Under the pieces are notes generated by a model. The model ran no database searches, was not told where the DNA came from, and worked only from the letters and a program-made list of their open reading frames with translations. This document shows, one piece after another, positions 1 to 12,076 of a stretch of DNA of 64,000 bases. Position 1 is the first letter of the stretch. Each line of letters opens with the position of its first letter. The translations under genes and the position numbers were made by a program. The stretch spans positions 15,715,775 to 15,779,774 of the forward strand of contig NC_134517.1 of the NCBI RefSeq assembly GCF_027942865.1, read 5' to 3'. The DNA is from Odontesthes bonariensis. Its lineage: Eukaryota > Chordata > Actinopteri > Atheriniformes > Atherinopsidae.

Positions 1-944
1 CACCTGTATTAGAGAGAATTTTCTCCAATTAAATGAAGACAAAACTGAGATCATTCTGTTTGGGAGCAAAGAGAAGAGGGTCAGCGTTGGTAAATATCTT
101 GAGACTCGGGCCCTTACAATCACTGACCAAGTTCGTAACCTCGGAGTGTTGATAGACTCAGATCTGACTTTCAGCAGCCACATCAAAGCTGTCACCAAGG
201 CAGCTTTTTACCACCTCAGAAACATCAACAGAATTAAAGGTTTCCTCTCCCAAAAAGACCAGGAGAAACTCATCCATGCATTCATCTCCAGTAGACTGGA
301 TTACTGTAACGCTCTTTTAACTGGACTTACCAAAAAGAGCATTAAACATCTGCAGCTCATCCAGAATGTTGCTGCTAGAGTTTTAACCCAGACTAAGAGA
401 TCTGAACACATCGCATCAGTTTTAAAATCTTTACACTGGCTTCCAGTCAGTCACAGAATAGATTTTAAAAGCCTGCTGATGGTTTACAAATCCCAGAACG
501 GTTTAGGCCCAAAATACATCTGTGATATGTTCAGAGAATATAAACCCAGCAGAGCTCTTAGATCCAAGGACTCAGGCCAGCTGGTCCAGTCCAGAGTCCA
601 GACTAAACATGGAGAAGCAGCATTTAGCTGTTATGCTGCAAACAAGTGGAACTAACTGCCAGTGGAGATTAAACTTTCACCAAATGTAGACATTTTTAAA
701 TCCAGGTTAAAAACATTTCTTTTCTCATGTGTCTATGCATGAAATCTGCACGATATCTTTTAATTTATCTGGACTGTTGCTTGTTTTTAAATTCATTTAA
801 ATGATTTTATTTGTTTCTCTTTATATTCTTTTATGTATTTTTAATGCTTCTTCCACTCCCTGCTGCAATGCTTTTATTTTATGTAAAGCACTTTGAATTG
901 TTTGTACATGAAATGTGCTATACAAATAAATTTGATTTGATTTG
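1..944 (+). mobile_element. L2-type non-LTR retrotransposon, 3' fragment (runs off the left edge)
   Basis: One frame is open from the window edge and codes for the C-terminal part of a fish L2/CR1-like reverse transcriptase polyprotein. Recognisable blocks are NLGVLIDSDL, LDYCNALLTG, QNVAARVL and LHWLPVSHRI. The frame stops at TAA 653-655, just where the family normally continues LWN-x-LPVEI, so the copy carries a nonsense change and is dead. After the ORF come an AT-rich 3' UTR and a terminal run of TTTGATTTGATTTG (about 931-944), the usual L2 3' repeat. A second copy of the same 3' UTR and tail lies at 21,990-22,224. Family assignment is from memory of fish L2 proteins. Confidence 0.85.
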
Positions 945-2313
945 CCAGATTATCTCACTTCCTGAGTGGTAATATGGCTCCATACTAAATCTCAAGAGAA
1001 GATGTTTTCTCAGCATTACTCCCTTTTTGTCTTGTCTTCCACAGTCCTGTTCCCTTGGCCTGATCTCCGTGCTCAGGTAGCTTATGCCTGGATCCACTTT
1101 ACAGTTGGAGCATTTACCGCCTGCCGTTTCACTGCCTGCCTGCTCGCCCCAACCGCCGGCTCAGAGCCACAGCCAGCACCCTCCTCTCCTACCTGGATTC
1201 CCACATGAACTCAGTAAGGACTCACCTGCAATATATATTAGATTTACCATTTCTTCAACCCTCCTAACCATCTTCTCCTGTTATCAGAGCTCCCTTCCAC
1301 GATCTACAAACACCACTTCCACTCAAACTCTGTCATTTTCACCTCGGCTAGGAGTGTCTGCATTTGGGTCCTCACATTAAGGAGACGGCTAGTTTACCTA
1401 GCCGTGACATTAACACAGGTGAAAATCAAAAATTTGTGTTTGCCTCCTCGTCAGAATTCTACCTTTTGTTCATGCTCTTGTTGCCATAACACCGTCTGCT
1501 CTAAAGAGTGCCGGCATCCCCATTCTGAACACAAAAGATCATTCCTCTTCTGCCACTTTTGGGACGGTTTGCATGTTACAAAAGCAATTGTTGTAACTTT
1601 TGTACTTTTTCTACAGTTCTTTACAATGGAGCCCTTGAAGTGTGTTCCACACAAGGGAACAATTTCGCCGATTTCACTAATTCTTTGTCATGGCAGTGAG
1701 TTATCAAGACCTATTAGCAACACTGGCTTCATAAGAGATAATTGTTAGCAAAACGGTTAATAAGGATCTGTAGAGCTTGTAGATAATATTAAATTCTACA
1801 ATGTTTAGTATATTGCAATATACTAGACTTTATAGTTGGTCAAATAGAGGCACAAGAAGCAACCCTGCTTACCTCCTGCTCGGGAGTAAAACAACTTTAC
1901 TCTTAAAAAAAAAAACTGTCACAGGCTCATCTGAAAACAGTTGCCTATAAAAAGACACGTAAACATACAGATTGTGATCACTACTAGACCGAACATCAAA
2001 AGAGTCAAAGGGACTTGTGTTTTTCAGTAATCTTAAAAGGCTCTTACATACTAAACTTATTCAAGAACCACCAGTGATGGCATGTTCCCTTTGCTGTGTA
2101 CCCTCACATGGCCAGCATCTGGGGGGAAAAAAAACTACACTTGAACGCATCGCAAAGATGACCTCCAACTGCCACTGGGATGTAGAATCTACGCCTGTGA
2201 AAGAGCAGTACTCCTTAAATGATTCAACAAGGTAAAAATCACATGGAAAAAAACTTTTAAGTCAGGTTATTAGTTGAATTCTTCTGTATCCAACAAAGTT
2301 ATCACTTGGTAAG
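945..2313. other. intergenic stretch, no gene recognised
   Basis: Short open frames here (about 80-115 codons) have no family resemblance I know. Around 960-1410 the sequence is C-rich and ends in GTGACATTAA, which loosely resembles the end of a fish LTR-retrotransposon repeat, but no matching terminal repeats or primer site were found. An 8-bp stem hairpin lies at 1385-1405 (ACGGCTAG / CTAGCCGT). The rest is unremarkable AT-rich DNA. Confidence 0.4.
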
Positions 2314-2790
2314 TTGTGTTTTACCTGGACAACAGACTGGACTAGAAAATGCAACACGAAGGCTGTGTACAAAAAGGGAAAGAACAGTCTGTACCTACTA
2401 AGGAATCTTAGGTCCTTCAATGTCTGCACCAAGATGTCGCATGCCTTTCATCTGTCTGTGGTGAAGAGTGCCACTTGCATTGCAGCCACCTGTTCGGGCA
2501 GCAGCATCAGAGCCAGTAACTCAAAGAAACTGAACAAACTGATAAAGAAGGCCAGCTCTGTGTTGGGGACTGGTGCAAAGCCACTGGAGCTGATTGTGCA
2601 ACGAAGAATGCTGCACAAGTTGATGAACATAATAGATAACGCTACACGCCCTCTACACAACTCAGTGATAAAACAGCAAAGTGTGTTCAGTCAGAGGCTT
2701 CTTCAGCTCCGTTGCAACACGGAATGGTACAAGTAAAGAGGTTATTCTGGCCGGCAGCAATAATCATATGCAACAACAGCTATTAAGGGA
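2314..2790 (+). mobile_element. non-LTR retrotransposon 3' ORF fragment
   Basis: The frame 2314-2736 contains SLYLLRNLRSFNVCTKM, SSIRASNSKKLNKLIKKA and QQSVFSQRLLQLRCNTEWY, blocks I know from the C-terminal end of a widespread fish LINE polyprotein. The usual continuation (a small serine/lysine-rich tail) is broken by a TAA straight after TEWYK. The 5' part is missing, so this is a truncated dead copy. It is a different lineage from the L2 fragment at the left edge. No target-site duplication was identified. Confidence 0.65.
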
Positions 2791-4060
2791 AAAAAAAAAC
2801 TCCACATTTTGAATAGGGCCAAAAAGGTGACAATGGGGATCCAACAGAGCCAACCAAGCATTATACAGAGAGAAACATTCACAGATGTTTCAGCCATTCC
2901 CAATGGCTTCTTGTTGGCTTGGCCCCTAAAACACAAGTATCTACAAATAACAAATGATTCAAATCAATAATGCAGTGATCCCACCATCGTATTCTGTTCA
3001 CATCAATCCAGAAATAATTGGAAAGCACACTAGTTTATTGTTTAGACTGATTAAGAGGGTATATGTTATGTTATGTTATGTCATTGGTGATTTATCTATT
3101 TTTTTCATAGTGTACATACAATAAAATTGTGTTGTGTACACAAGATAAAAATTTATCCCAGATGGTACTTCAGGGGCTTCGTATTTTACTTTGAACTATT
3201 TGTACCTCAACTGAGCATTTCCATTTCATGCTACTTTAGCTTCCACTCCACTACATTTCAGACAGAAATGTTGCACCCCCTGCTCCACTACAGTTCTCTA
3301 AAAGCTTTAGATACTCGTATATTTTCGGTAAAAAAGATGTCTGCAGTGAATATTATAAGCTTCTTTCAAAATATAATGAATTGCATAAGATTAATTGTTT
3401 AATTCCAAACCTTATTTTTGGAAACTGTCACCTGAAAAACATCTTCAAATTCAGGCAGTAACAGTTGTATTGCTGTAAGGCCAAACTAAACAGCCTCTGG
3501 CTTAATTGATAAAGGATGGTTGAGAGAATTATGAAACACAGAAGGTTTTTAAAATCCAAACAAAAAATTTAGAAGTTTATTTCTGCCTACTCAAAACTGT
3601 AGAATGGAGAGTAAAAAACAGCTGCTTAGTTACAATTCAGTGATACTGATGCCATTGTGCTTGTTCTATTAGAGCTCAGGTCTGCCACATTTGTTTCAGC
3701 AGATGTGAAGAACTAATGCTACATCCAGTTTGAGCCATGATAATACTACGTGGCCTCTTCTATCTGAATGCGACGTGCTTGAAAACATCAGAAAACTGCC
3801 AGACCAGGCGAGGTGGGTTGGGGTCAAAACAATGTTCTGTTGGGGTTATGGGCTGCTAAAAGCTTCCCTGAAGTGTGATATTCAGTTCTAAACCTATTAT
3901 GATATGGCTTGGTTTTAATAAATGCTCAGATAATCCAAAGATCAGAGAGCACAAAAAAAAAAAAATGAGAGAGAGAAAAAAAATCTTACATCTGAAAATA
4001 AATTAATCTATATTTTTTGCTGTTGGAATAAAAATGACACAGCTCCTCAGATTTCTCTAA
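2791..4060. other. intergenic, AT-rich
   Basis: No gene recognised. It contains a short TATGT tandem at about 3061-3081 and an A-rich stretch near 3950-3985. Weak open frames look like chance. Confidence 0.4.
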
Positions 4061-4069
4061 TATTACCGA

Positions 4070-4610
4070 AGATTATGCTGCTTTGCGCGCGATTTCATTC
4101 TCACTGCAAAGTCAGCCTGGAAACCACCGCCCTTATTTTTGCCTGAGTTAGGGAACCAATCACAGAACGGGGGGTGGGGGGGCAAGACTATGACGACGTC
4201 TATGCGCGACACCGAAGCTTGTAGAGTGTTAATCCAACATGGCAGCGGACACAACGTTACCGTTCGATGCAGCCTTAGAAAGTGTTTTAAGTAGCTTAGA
4301 GCGCAAGTTTACTTTTAAAAAAGAGCAACGTTTGGCGTTGAAAGATTTCATTGTCAAGAAGGATGTATTTCCTTGTCGAATTTCTGTCGCTCTACATATG
4401 TCATCTGGTATAAGTGATACAATTGGCTATGAATCGTGCGCAAAGCAGCATGGGAAGAACCAGACGCCATTTGATAGACATTCGTAGCGCCCAATAAACG
4501 GCTCTAGGCATTCGTAAACCACGCCTCAAATACGAGAAAATGCACACCTAGTTCCCAGACCACCATCTCATCGAGATGTGGACGCGTCAGCCAGGCTAGA
4601 AGATTAACAT
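4070..4610 (+). mobile_element. helicase-like transposon fragment, internally deleted
   Basis: An 82-codon frame (4239-4487) begins MAADTTLPFDAALESVLS and reaches ALKDFIVKKDVF. This is the N-terminus of a RecQ/DEAD-like helicase family found in many copies in fish genomes, associated in my memory with DNA transposons. In the family the next residues form a Walker A loop (LPTGxGKS). Here the frame leaves the family right after KKDVF, so the ATPase core is absent. The sequence at about 4535-4605 (CTAGTTCCCAGACC ... GCCAGGCTAG) looks like the far end of the same repeat. I read it as a non-autonomous deletion derivative. The superfamily is not resolved. Confidence 0.5.
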
Positions 4611-7085
4611 AAAGTAGTCTAAGCTACCTTCACCTCCAGCAACTACAACTGTAATATGCTGTTACACACTGCTGCTTCAGCTATCTTAGTCTAATCTAAT
4701 GTATAACTCAGCGGCACTTAACCAATTATTTTATACTTAAGATACATTAATAAACTAAAACCTATGTTTTACTTTATGTGGGGTTTTTCAGGCTTTCAGG
4801 ATTTACAGGATTTACAGGATTTACAGTATTGACAGTAGTTGAACATTTGGATTGAACTTCTTTGGCCTTGTACCTTTTTAAAAAAAAAAAGGCCACACAA
4901 GATTCCAGTAAGCAAGGTGGCAATCTGGATGTGTTTGGAACATTTTGGAACTGAAATTATTTACAAATTTAACTTTTATGGCCCATTTTGCCACAGTTTG
5001 TTCTTATGGTTATAAAAGGAAAATTTTTTTTTTTGCTCCATTTGTTGTTTCTGTTTCGGTTCGATCACAAGATGGTGCTGATGTATGTGGAGCGGAAACA
5101 TATTACCAATGCAGGTGACACAGCTGATGGTTCTGTTCGTGAATGAGGTATGGAGCCTATAATATATACATAGTACAAACTGCATCTGAACACGTATATG
5201 AAAATGGTTTTCGGTAAATGTTGCATTTTAGTTCCAAATAAAAGGAGGAGTTGAACTCTTTCCCTGCTATTCCACATAATGCTCTCATAATAATGAATAT
5301 TAGGAAGTGGGTAAGTCTGAATTCTATCCTAATTCTTCCAGTTATTTCTGATTCTTCTTTCTTGCTCAAGCTAGCAGCTCCAGTTAGGTGAGATTAAGAT
5401 GCTTCTTCACAGCACTTTTTTTATGTATATATATCTAAGAAACTGGCCAATAAAACATGACTATAACTTCATGACAGTACAGATCTTTGATTTAGGACTT
5501 ATTTGAAGGTGTTTTTGATTATCTTTTTTTTTATCTCAAGAGGGGGGAAAAAAACAGTTGAAAGAGTTCCTCACTGTCAGGATACTGGCAGTCTTACACT
5601 GTCAGCTCTCATTACTCATGAGATCTACCAGCACTCATTGCTTATCCCTATCATAAGTGTCTAGTGTCGTTCCACACAGTGAAAATTAGGTTCCTTACTT
5701 TCATTAATATTCTCATCTGAACCTAAAGTTTATATAACTTTAGTAATCAGTGACAGTCTGACCAAGCAAATGTTTGGCTAGTTTTTGTGAAGGGTAAGGA
5801 ACAGTACATGCATTTTGTATGTTTTCACTTTTTCCCTCCAACTGTACGGGGACAAGTACACATATGATGGCCAGTATGCACTCTGACAAACTCTTAAGGT
5901 GTACCAGCATGAACCCTGCACATCAATTATTCAGTTCTATCACCTATCTTCCTCTCAGTCTCCATCTCAATGTTTCTTCATGCTGTAGAGGGACATGTTC
6001 TGCCATTCAGTCAGGGTGTGGGGGGGGCAGCCCTGTAGATAGCCTGACTGGAGCCAGAAGAGGCCTGGAACAGGAGTGTTCATTAAATTCTCCCCAAGAG
6101 CACAGGCATAGGAGAGGATAACAAGACCCTAGGGTGGCTGGTATGGGCCCTCTCTACTCAAAGTCCATAAATGTATTCCCCCTCATCCAGACAAATCCAA
6201 AGTCTACCATGTCAGCAAAACCACACGCACACACACACACATACACCTATGCTGGATCATTGACTCTATGCCTTTTGTTATACTGTCGTCACAATCTGAA
6301 GAGTAAAAGAAGGGAAATATTTACTACTTGTATTCTTTGAAGCTTTCAGTGCAGTTGATAAAACAGAAAGCTGTTACCCATCAACTGAACTGAAAATTCA
6401 CGATCCAACTTTTTTATTTTCTGAAAGAGCCACACTCGCGTGTTTTTTCTTTTGTCTTTGCAGTCCCACCCTACCCTAGTACCCCCTGGTAAGCTTGATT
6501 TAGACTCGACACCCGGAGAAGCAGTTGGCCCATCCAAAGTAAGAAAGCTCAACTGCCAGGCAACACACCCAAAACTCATTTACATTTTTGTTTAATATGC
6601 ACAAAAACTGAAAAATTACAACTCTTATGGTAGTGTGACAAATCATATCTTGCCTAGTTTCCAAGCAACCAGCAGACACTTCATAAAGTTCCTGGACCTG
6701 CCAAAGAAAAGGAAAAGGTGATGGTCGGCAAATTGTGCTACCTTTAGAATAAGCTATGACTCCCGGTTTCTCCCAATTTCATAATTCATGCTACACTGAG
6801 CTAAATCACTGCTCGCCCCAGCCACATGTCAATCAACAGGTGTGAGATTCTATTTTACTTTTAAAAATTTTCTCTTAACAAGAAACAGTATATTTCTTAA
6901 AATGTTGTGGTTCCTTTGAAGAATTCATATTAAGCTAGTTATATAGCTTTTTGTGCATGTAATACGTCTGTACGGTTAAAACTCATCATCTTCACCAAAG
7001 AAAGCAGTTGTCTCCCACGGGTAAAAAAAGCACCTGAATATCTTCAAATGACTCATTTGTATTGAAAAAAATTTGTCCTTAGGAG
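4611..7085. other. intergenic, no gene recognised
   Basis: AT-rich unique-looking DNA. A 9-bp tandem (ATTTACAGG, about three units) lies at 4801-4826 and a short CA run at about 6225-6243. The several 60-100 codon frames on both strands have no recognisable domains. Confidence 0.4.
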
Positions 7086-7087
7086 TG

Positions 7088-7250
7088 AGTGTGAGTGTGT
7101 GTGGTTGTTTGTCTCTGTGTGGCCCTTTGATGGATTGGCGGCCTGTCCAGGGTGTACCCCGCCTCTCGCCTGATGACTGCTGGAATAGGCTCCAGCCCCC
7201 CTGCGACCCGACCGACGGATTCAGCGGGTGATGGATGGATGGATGGATGG
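7088..7250 (+). mobile_element. fish SINE/LINE-type repeat, 3' half with ATGG tail
   Basis: The block GGCGGCCTGTCCAGGGTG ... GGAATAGGCTCCAGCCCCC followed by (ATGG)n at about 7228-7250 is the 3' region of a very common teleost SINE-like repeat. The tRNA-like head is absent, so this is 5' truncated. The SINE at 59,789-59,911 has the complementary head with the middle deleted. Confidence 0.75.
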
Positions 7251-7527
7251 ACTCATTTGTATTGCGGGCTTTTTTTCTGCTGGTTTTTCTATGTCACTGT
7301 GTAAAACATCTGCGTGAAAGTCATGGCGTGGGATTTCATTTGCTCTGCACTGGTGCAATGCCTGACTCTCAAGATGTAAGTTTAAGTTTTAGAGCCATTT
7401 TCTTTGCAGTATCAAAAAATGTGCAGCAATCTGAAATGTTCTATAGGTTTCTGTATATATATATATGGTTTGTGTTTTTGCTTTTGGTGGACCCTTTGCC
7501 CTGTTGTGGAGACGCTTGAAGTCTTAA

Positions 7528-8182
7528 AGGATAAGACCGGTTTTTTGACATTGGGCCCTTGATTTCACATTATAACATCATGTTCTACTCACCCCTGCTT
7601 GTTGTTGAACATTTGGAGCTGTTCCGAAGATATTCGAGAGGCGTCTGGCTGCTCTCTTGAGATATTCGGCCATGAAACGGTTTCCTATGGGCAAGCTTAT
7701 ACAGGCACAAACTATGCTGTTTATAATTTATTAATTACTCTACACTAGCACTGATAACGTGGAGGTGCGTCGCTTACTTAAAAAAATCCGGGTTACTGTA
7801 ATTTTGATTTTTTTGTCGTAAAGTGGGTGTTACTGACGTCATCGTCGTGCTACTGCCACAGGCAGCCCACAGACCTGCTGCCTATTTTTTCATTCGGCTA
7901 AAATTCAAAATTAGTAACCCGGATTTTTTTAAGTAAGCGACGCACCTCCACGTTATCAGTGCTAGTGTAGAGTAATTAATAAATTATAAACAGCATAGTT
8001 TGTGCCTGTATAAGCTTGCCCATAGGAAACCGTTTCATGGCCGAATATCTCAAGAGAGCAGCCAGACGCCTCGCGAATATCTTCGGAACAGCTCCAAATG
8101 ACCAACAACAAGCAGGGGTGAGTAGAACATCATGTTATAATGTGAAATCAAGGGCCCAATGTCAAAAAACCGGTCTTATCCT
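7528..8182. mobile_element. foldback DNA transposon (TTAA target), 655 bp
   Basis: The left arm (7528 to about 7810) and right arm (about 7900 to 8182) are near-perfect reverse complements over about 283 bp, with a short unique loop of about 90 bp between them. Ends read AGGATAAGACCGG ... CCGGTCTTATCCT and are flanked by TTAA at 7524-7527 and 8183-8186. TTAA duplication points to the piggyBac or Kolobok type of DNA transposon. There is no coding capacity, so it is non-autonomous. The high arm identity suggests a fairly young copy or arm-to-arm gene conversion. Confidence 0.9.
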
Positions 8183-11100
8183 TTAATGGACAAAGAACTG
8201 ACTTGTCGTGGACTGAAATTTAGACTTGAAAATATTCTAGACTGCAACATACAATTGGTGTTTCTTTTTTCTTTAGAGTGTCTTTCCAAGTCAAGCGGCC
8301 AACCAACCAGTCAGCATTTGGCCTGAAAGCAAAGTGTCATTGCCGAAGACAAATGCACGTTTGTTTGAAGGCAACAAACAAGCACAACCCTGTGTTTTGA
8401 GTGGGGCTGCATAGATGAAATGACTCTAAGCATACAAGCGGCCCCCAATAAGCACCGGTTGTATTCTCTAAATGTTGAGGAGCTTTAATCCTTTATCCAA
8501 AAATATACAAAAAAAATGGATATGTTGCCATACCACAGGGGAGGACAGGAGGTTGAGAGTGAGCAACCAGTGTCAACATTATAATTCACTTTTGTGGCTT
8601 TTTAATTTATTTCTTAAACTCTAAGCCTTGGTAATGACGTATTATTTTATATTGTTCCTTATTATATTAGTATGATACAATATATAGGCTATATGTTATA
8701 TAATGTTCATGTTATATTGTAAATGCCCATGATCCTTTCTCTACATAGACTCAGAGCAATACAAAGTTTCACAAACAGATACAAACTTGCAGGCATAAAT
8801 CATCCTTAATGCTAGCCAAGTGCCTTGTTTCGCATTCCTTCAAAATACTATTCTTATTTACCGAAACAGAATTCTGTTAACTCTAATTCTGAATATCATC
8901 GCAAAGCGCAAAACGTGATTAATATTGTGCAGCTGTATTGTGACTGTGATCCTGAGACACGACGAGACATTGTGAAAACTTTAAGACTGGTTTGAAACAG
9001 ATAAGATCAGTAAATCATGACCGAGTGTTTGCGTTTTCATGTCACCTTTTTTGCTTCAGTATAACCCAGCTGGTAGTTTCAGAAGTTTTCAGTCACAGTC
9101 ATCGCAATGCAAGTCATTTTGAAAGTGGAATTGCTCGAAGAAACCTGGTGACATTGCAACCTTTGCGGCAAGCCTCTCCTTTCTCTGTCTTTAAAACCAA
9201 TAATACATTTACACTTGTATAAAGATTAAAAAACACATGAACTATGTATATTAGCTGAATGTGGGCTCTTTACTTTTCAGTTAAATTTTAAAGTGACAAA
9301 ACTGTTTGACAAAGCAGCTGAGACTAGCTGAGACTAGCTGAGAATATCATAACTCATACAGTAAGTGGATACTGGTTTATCTTAGTTTGTTAGTTTAGTT
9401 TAGTTTATCTATGTCCGAGCAATGTGATTCTGTGTTTAAGATATCTTGATGAATAAAGGGAACAATGGGTACAAGTGTGAAACGGATCACGGTCTTGTTT
9501 ACCTACGTACCGACAACAGGAAAAACATTAAACTCGCTCAAAACTGTGTCCATAATGGTTTTTTTTTTTATACAGTGGCTGGCTATTGGCTATCCAGTAA
9601 CTCTCACCTCTACGGCAGCGGTGGAGAGACACATTTAAAAGGACCATAACTAACTGAATGACTCCCAGAGGAGGCTTTTCTGACATTATGTGTCTCTGTG
9701 GTCTCTGAGATCTAACTGCGCAGGGCTGCTGTTCTCCCTTGTCTGCCTGCCTGGCCTGTTGGACCCCATACCACGGCTTTCCAGAAAGACCCCCAAGTGA
9801 TTTTACATTCAGCCAGGCCGAACAGCAAGCTGAAATTAAAGCTGTTTCACTGTGGTTAGTTAAATACTTGGACAGTGAGAGCATGGGGTGGCCCCAAGTC
9901 AAGGCTGAGGCTGTCTGGGATAGTGAGTGGAAATATCAAAAAAGGCAAAGGATCGAGGAGGAGAGACAGGAACATGCAAACTAAATGAGGGAGAGGAAAC
10001 TATTATATACTGCTTGAAAAGTTTCTGTTGAGGAGAAGCTACAAAGAATATGCGAGTTGATTCTATAGTGCAGCTATCCCATTTACTGTCACTGTTCATT
10101 GCCTACTGTTATTTGAGCACAGTGGGAAGGAATGCATTACATAAGATGATAAGATACTCACTCAACAAGACAAATACAAAGTTTGCTCAGCGGTCATCTA
10201 AACATAAACGGAGAAGAGAGAGTAAGTTACAAACCAAATACAGACTGTCCTCAGTACTCTATTCCTCAACTTCATTCCCTGAGCCAAAATAAGTGACAGT
10301 TGCTTAACTTTTTCCAGTGGCTCTACAATCAGTTGGAAGTGATGCAATGAAAAAATGCTGATCACTTTGTTTGAGTGTTCGGTGGCCTAAGCCTACGCTT
10401 CAGCAACAGAGTTGGAAGTGTTTGTTAGATTATGTAACTGCTCAGCATAAATCTGGGCTAAGGAGCACGGGGTGGATCTGCAAGATCCCCTCTACCCCCC
10501 ATGACTTGTTGGGTTTAACCACATGTCCAGCCCACATTCTTGAGGCTCTGCTCGCAATATTTTAAGGAGATCTGTGTACCTTTTTGCGAAACATTAAGCT
10601 ATGAATCCAACCATGTCGACCTTGTCAGCGGCAAGTTTCCTGATGTATGATTTCATCCTCTGGACACACACTGAAAGTATCATGCGCGATCGTAATCACA
10701 ATATTGCTCGATCTTTTATTTTCTATTTTAATGCTTGTTGGATGCCGCACAAAAGAAACATTTTTCCTAATGTTTCCAGGCTGTTGTGAATTGGCTATAT
10801 TTAATGACTGGAATGAAGGAGAGAAAATTCCTAAGCCAAGTTCCCTTAAATCCACAGGGGTTCGTGCAGCTTATAGATCAGCCCTCCAAGAGGAAGGAGA
10901 GCCAAGACATCTGTGTGACTCGCAGGGACTGATCCCTTCAACCAGAACACTGGGAATAGGAAAATCAGGATTATCTGGTCACATTGCATATCGTGGGCAT
11001 GTATTCTCGGCACAATAGTACATCTTGCCCTCCCTTACTGCTATCCAAGTACTCCGTGTCAAATTTATAAAGCAAAATTAATAAAACAACCAAGTAAGCA

Positions 11101-11755
11101 TGCACTGTTAGATACACACGTGCATACGAGTGAGGTGGACAATAATGTTGACAAGGCTTTTATAATGATATCTGGAATCACAGGAAAGGGAGCACTCAGC
11201 AACAGAGTGTCTTCACCTATGCTGTGCTGATGTGCTCTGTGTGGAGGCTCTCATTATCCACGATACACTATTTTCCTGTTCAGTGGGGTCTCTGCGGTCA
11301 GAAGAGAGTCCCACTTGCCCAAGGGTAAAAGGATGGTGATGGGGATGACAAGAGAGTAGGGCTTAACTGTTTCACTGCATTATGTTTTAAAGTCGCAATA
11401 GTGGTGTAAGGGATTAAGATAATTTCATCATTACATCGTTATGATGTCCATCCTGCTTGTAGTTTAACTTTACAGGGTGAGTAAATGAAAGATCATCATT
11501 GTAATGGTTGTCTACAGAGGGATGCACGAAGTGGTACCGTACTATTCATTTAGAGAGAGACTTGTCTGCAGACAGGGAGTTTTCATTTCTTTCTTTATAT
11601 GCCGAGTATGTACAGTACTGACTAAAGTACATATTCCTATGACAGGAGGCAGTGTCTGCACAGGCAGGAGCATCAAGGAAGGGAAGCTTGTGTTCTCAAA
11701 TGTGTGACCTCCTGTGTCCTAGAATGTTGCCTCCACCCAACCACACCCCTGTAGT

Positions 11756-11779
11756 ACACACACACACACACACACACAC
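11756..11779. repeat. (CA)n microsatellite
   Basis: Uninterrupted CA dinucleotides, about 12 units. Confidence 0.95.
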
Positions 11780-12008
11780 TCGCACAAACGTACACGTATT
11801 CCAACCTAGACAGGCCAGGTTGCCAGAGCTACACAAACTCCCACCCATTAGCGGCAGGATTCCAGGATAACCATGGCAACCAGTCTCTCACCCCCGGGGA
11901 GACGAACAGTAGAACTGAAAGGCTCCATTCAATTTCCACATCCCAGTACAGCACACACAAAAGAACACACATGCACTTCTTTCACACAGTAACATACACT
12001 CACTGACA

Positions 12009-12010
<2 letters not shown>

Positions 12011-12044
<34 letters not shown>

Positions 12045-12076
12045 TTCGCACTCACACACACACACACACACACACA
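12011..12076. repeat. compound (CA)n microsatellite
   Basis: Two CA runs (12,011-12,042 and about 12,052-12,076) separated by about 10 bp. They create long valine/cysteine frames on the minus strand that are not genes. Confidence 0.95.

Noticed and set aside
960-1410. Solo LTR of a gypsy-type retrotransposon
   Set aside because: Only the ending resembles such an LTR; no second LTR, target duplication or TG...CA boundaries could be fixed.
12011-12076. CRISPR-like spaced repeats
   Set aside because: These are simple CA repeats in eukaryotic DNA with no repeat-spacer structure; bacterial features such as operons or ribosome-binding sites do not apply here.
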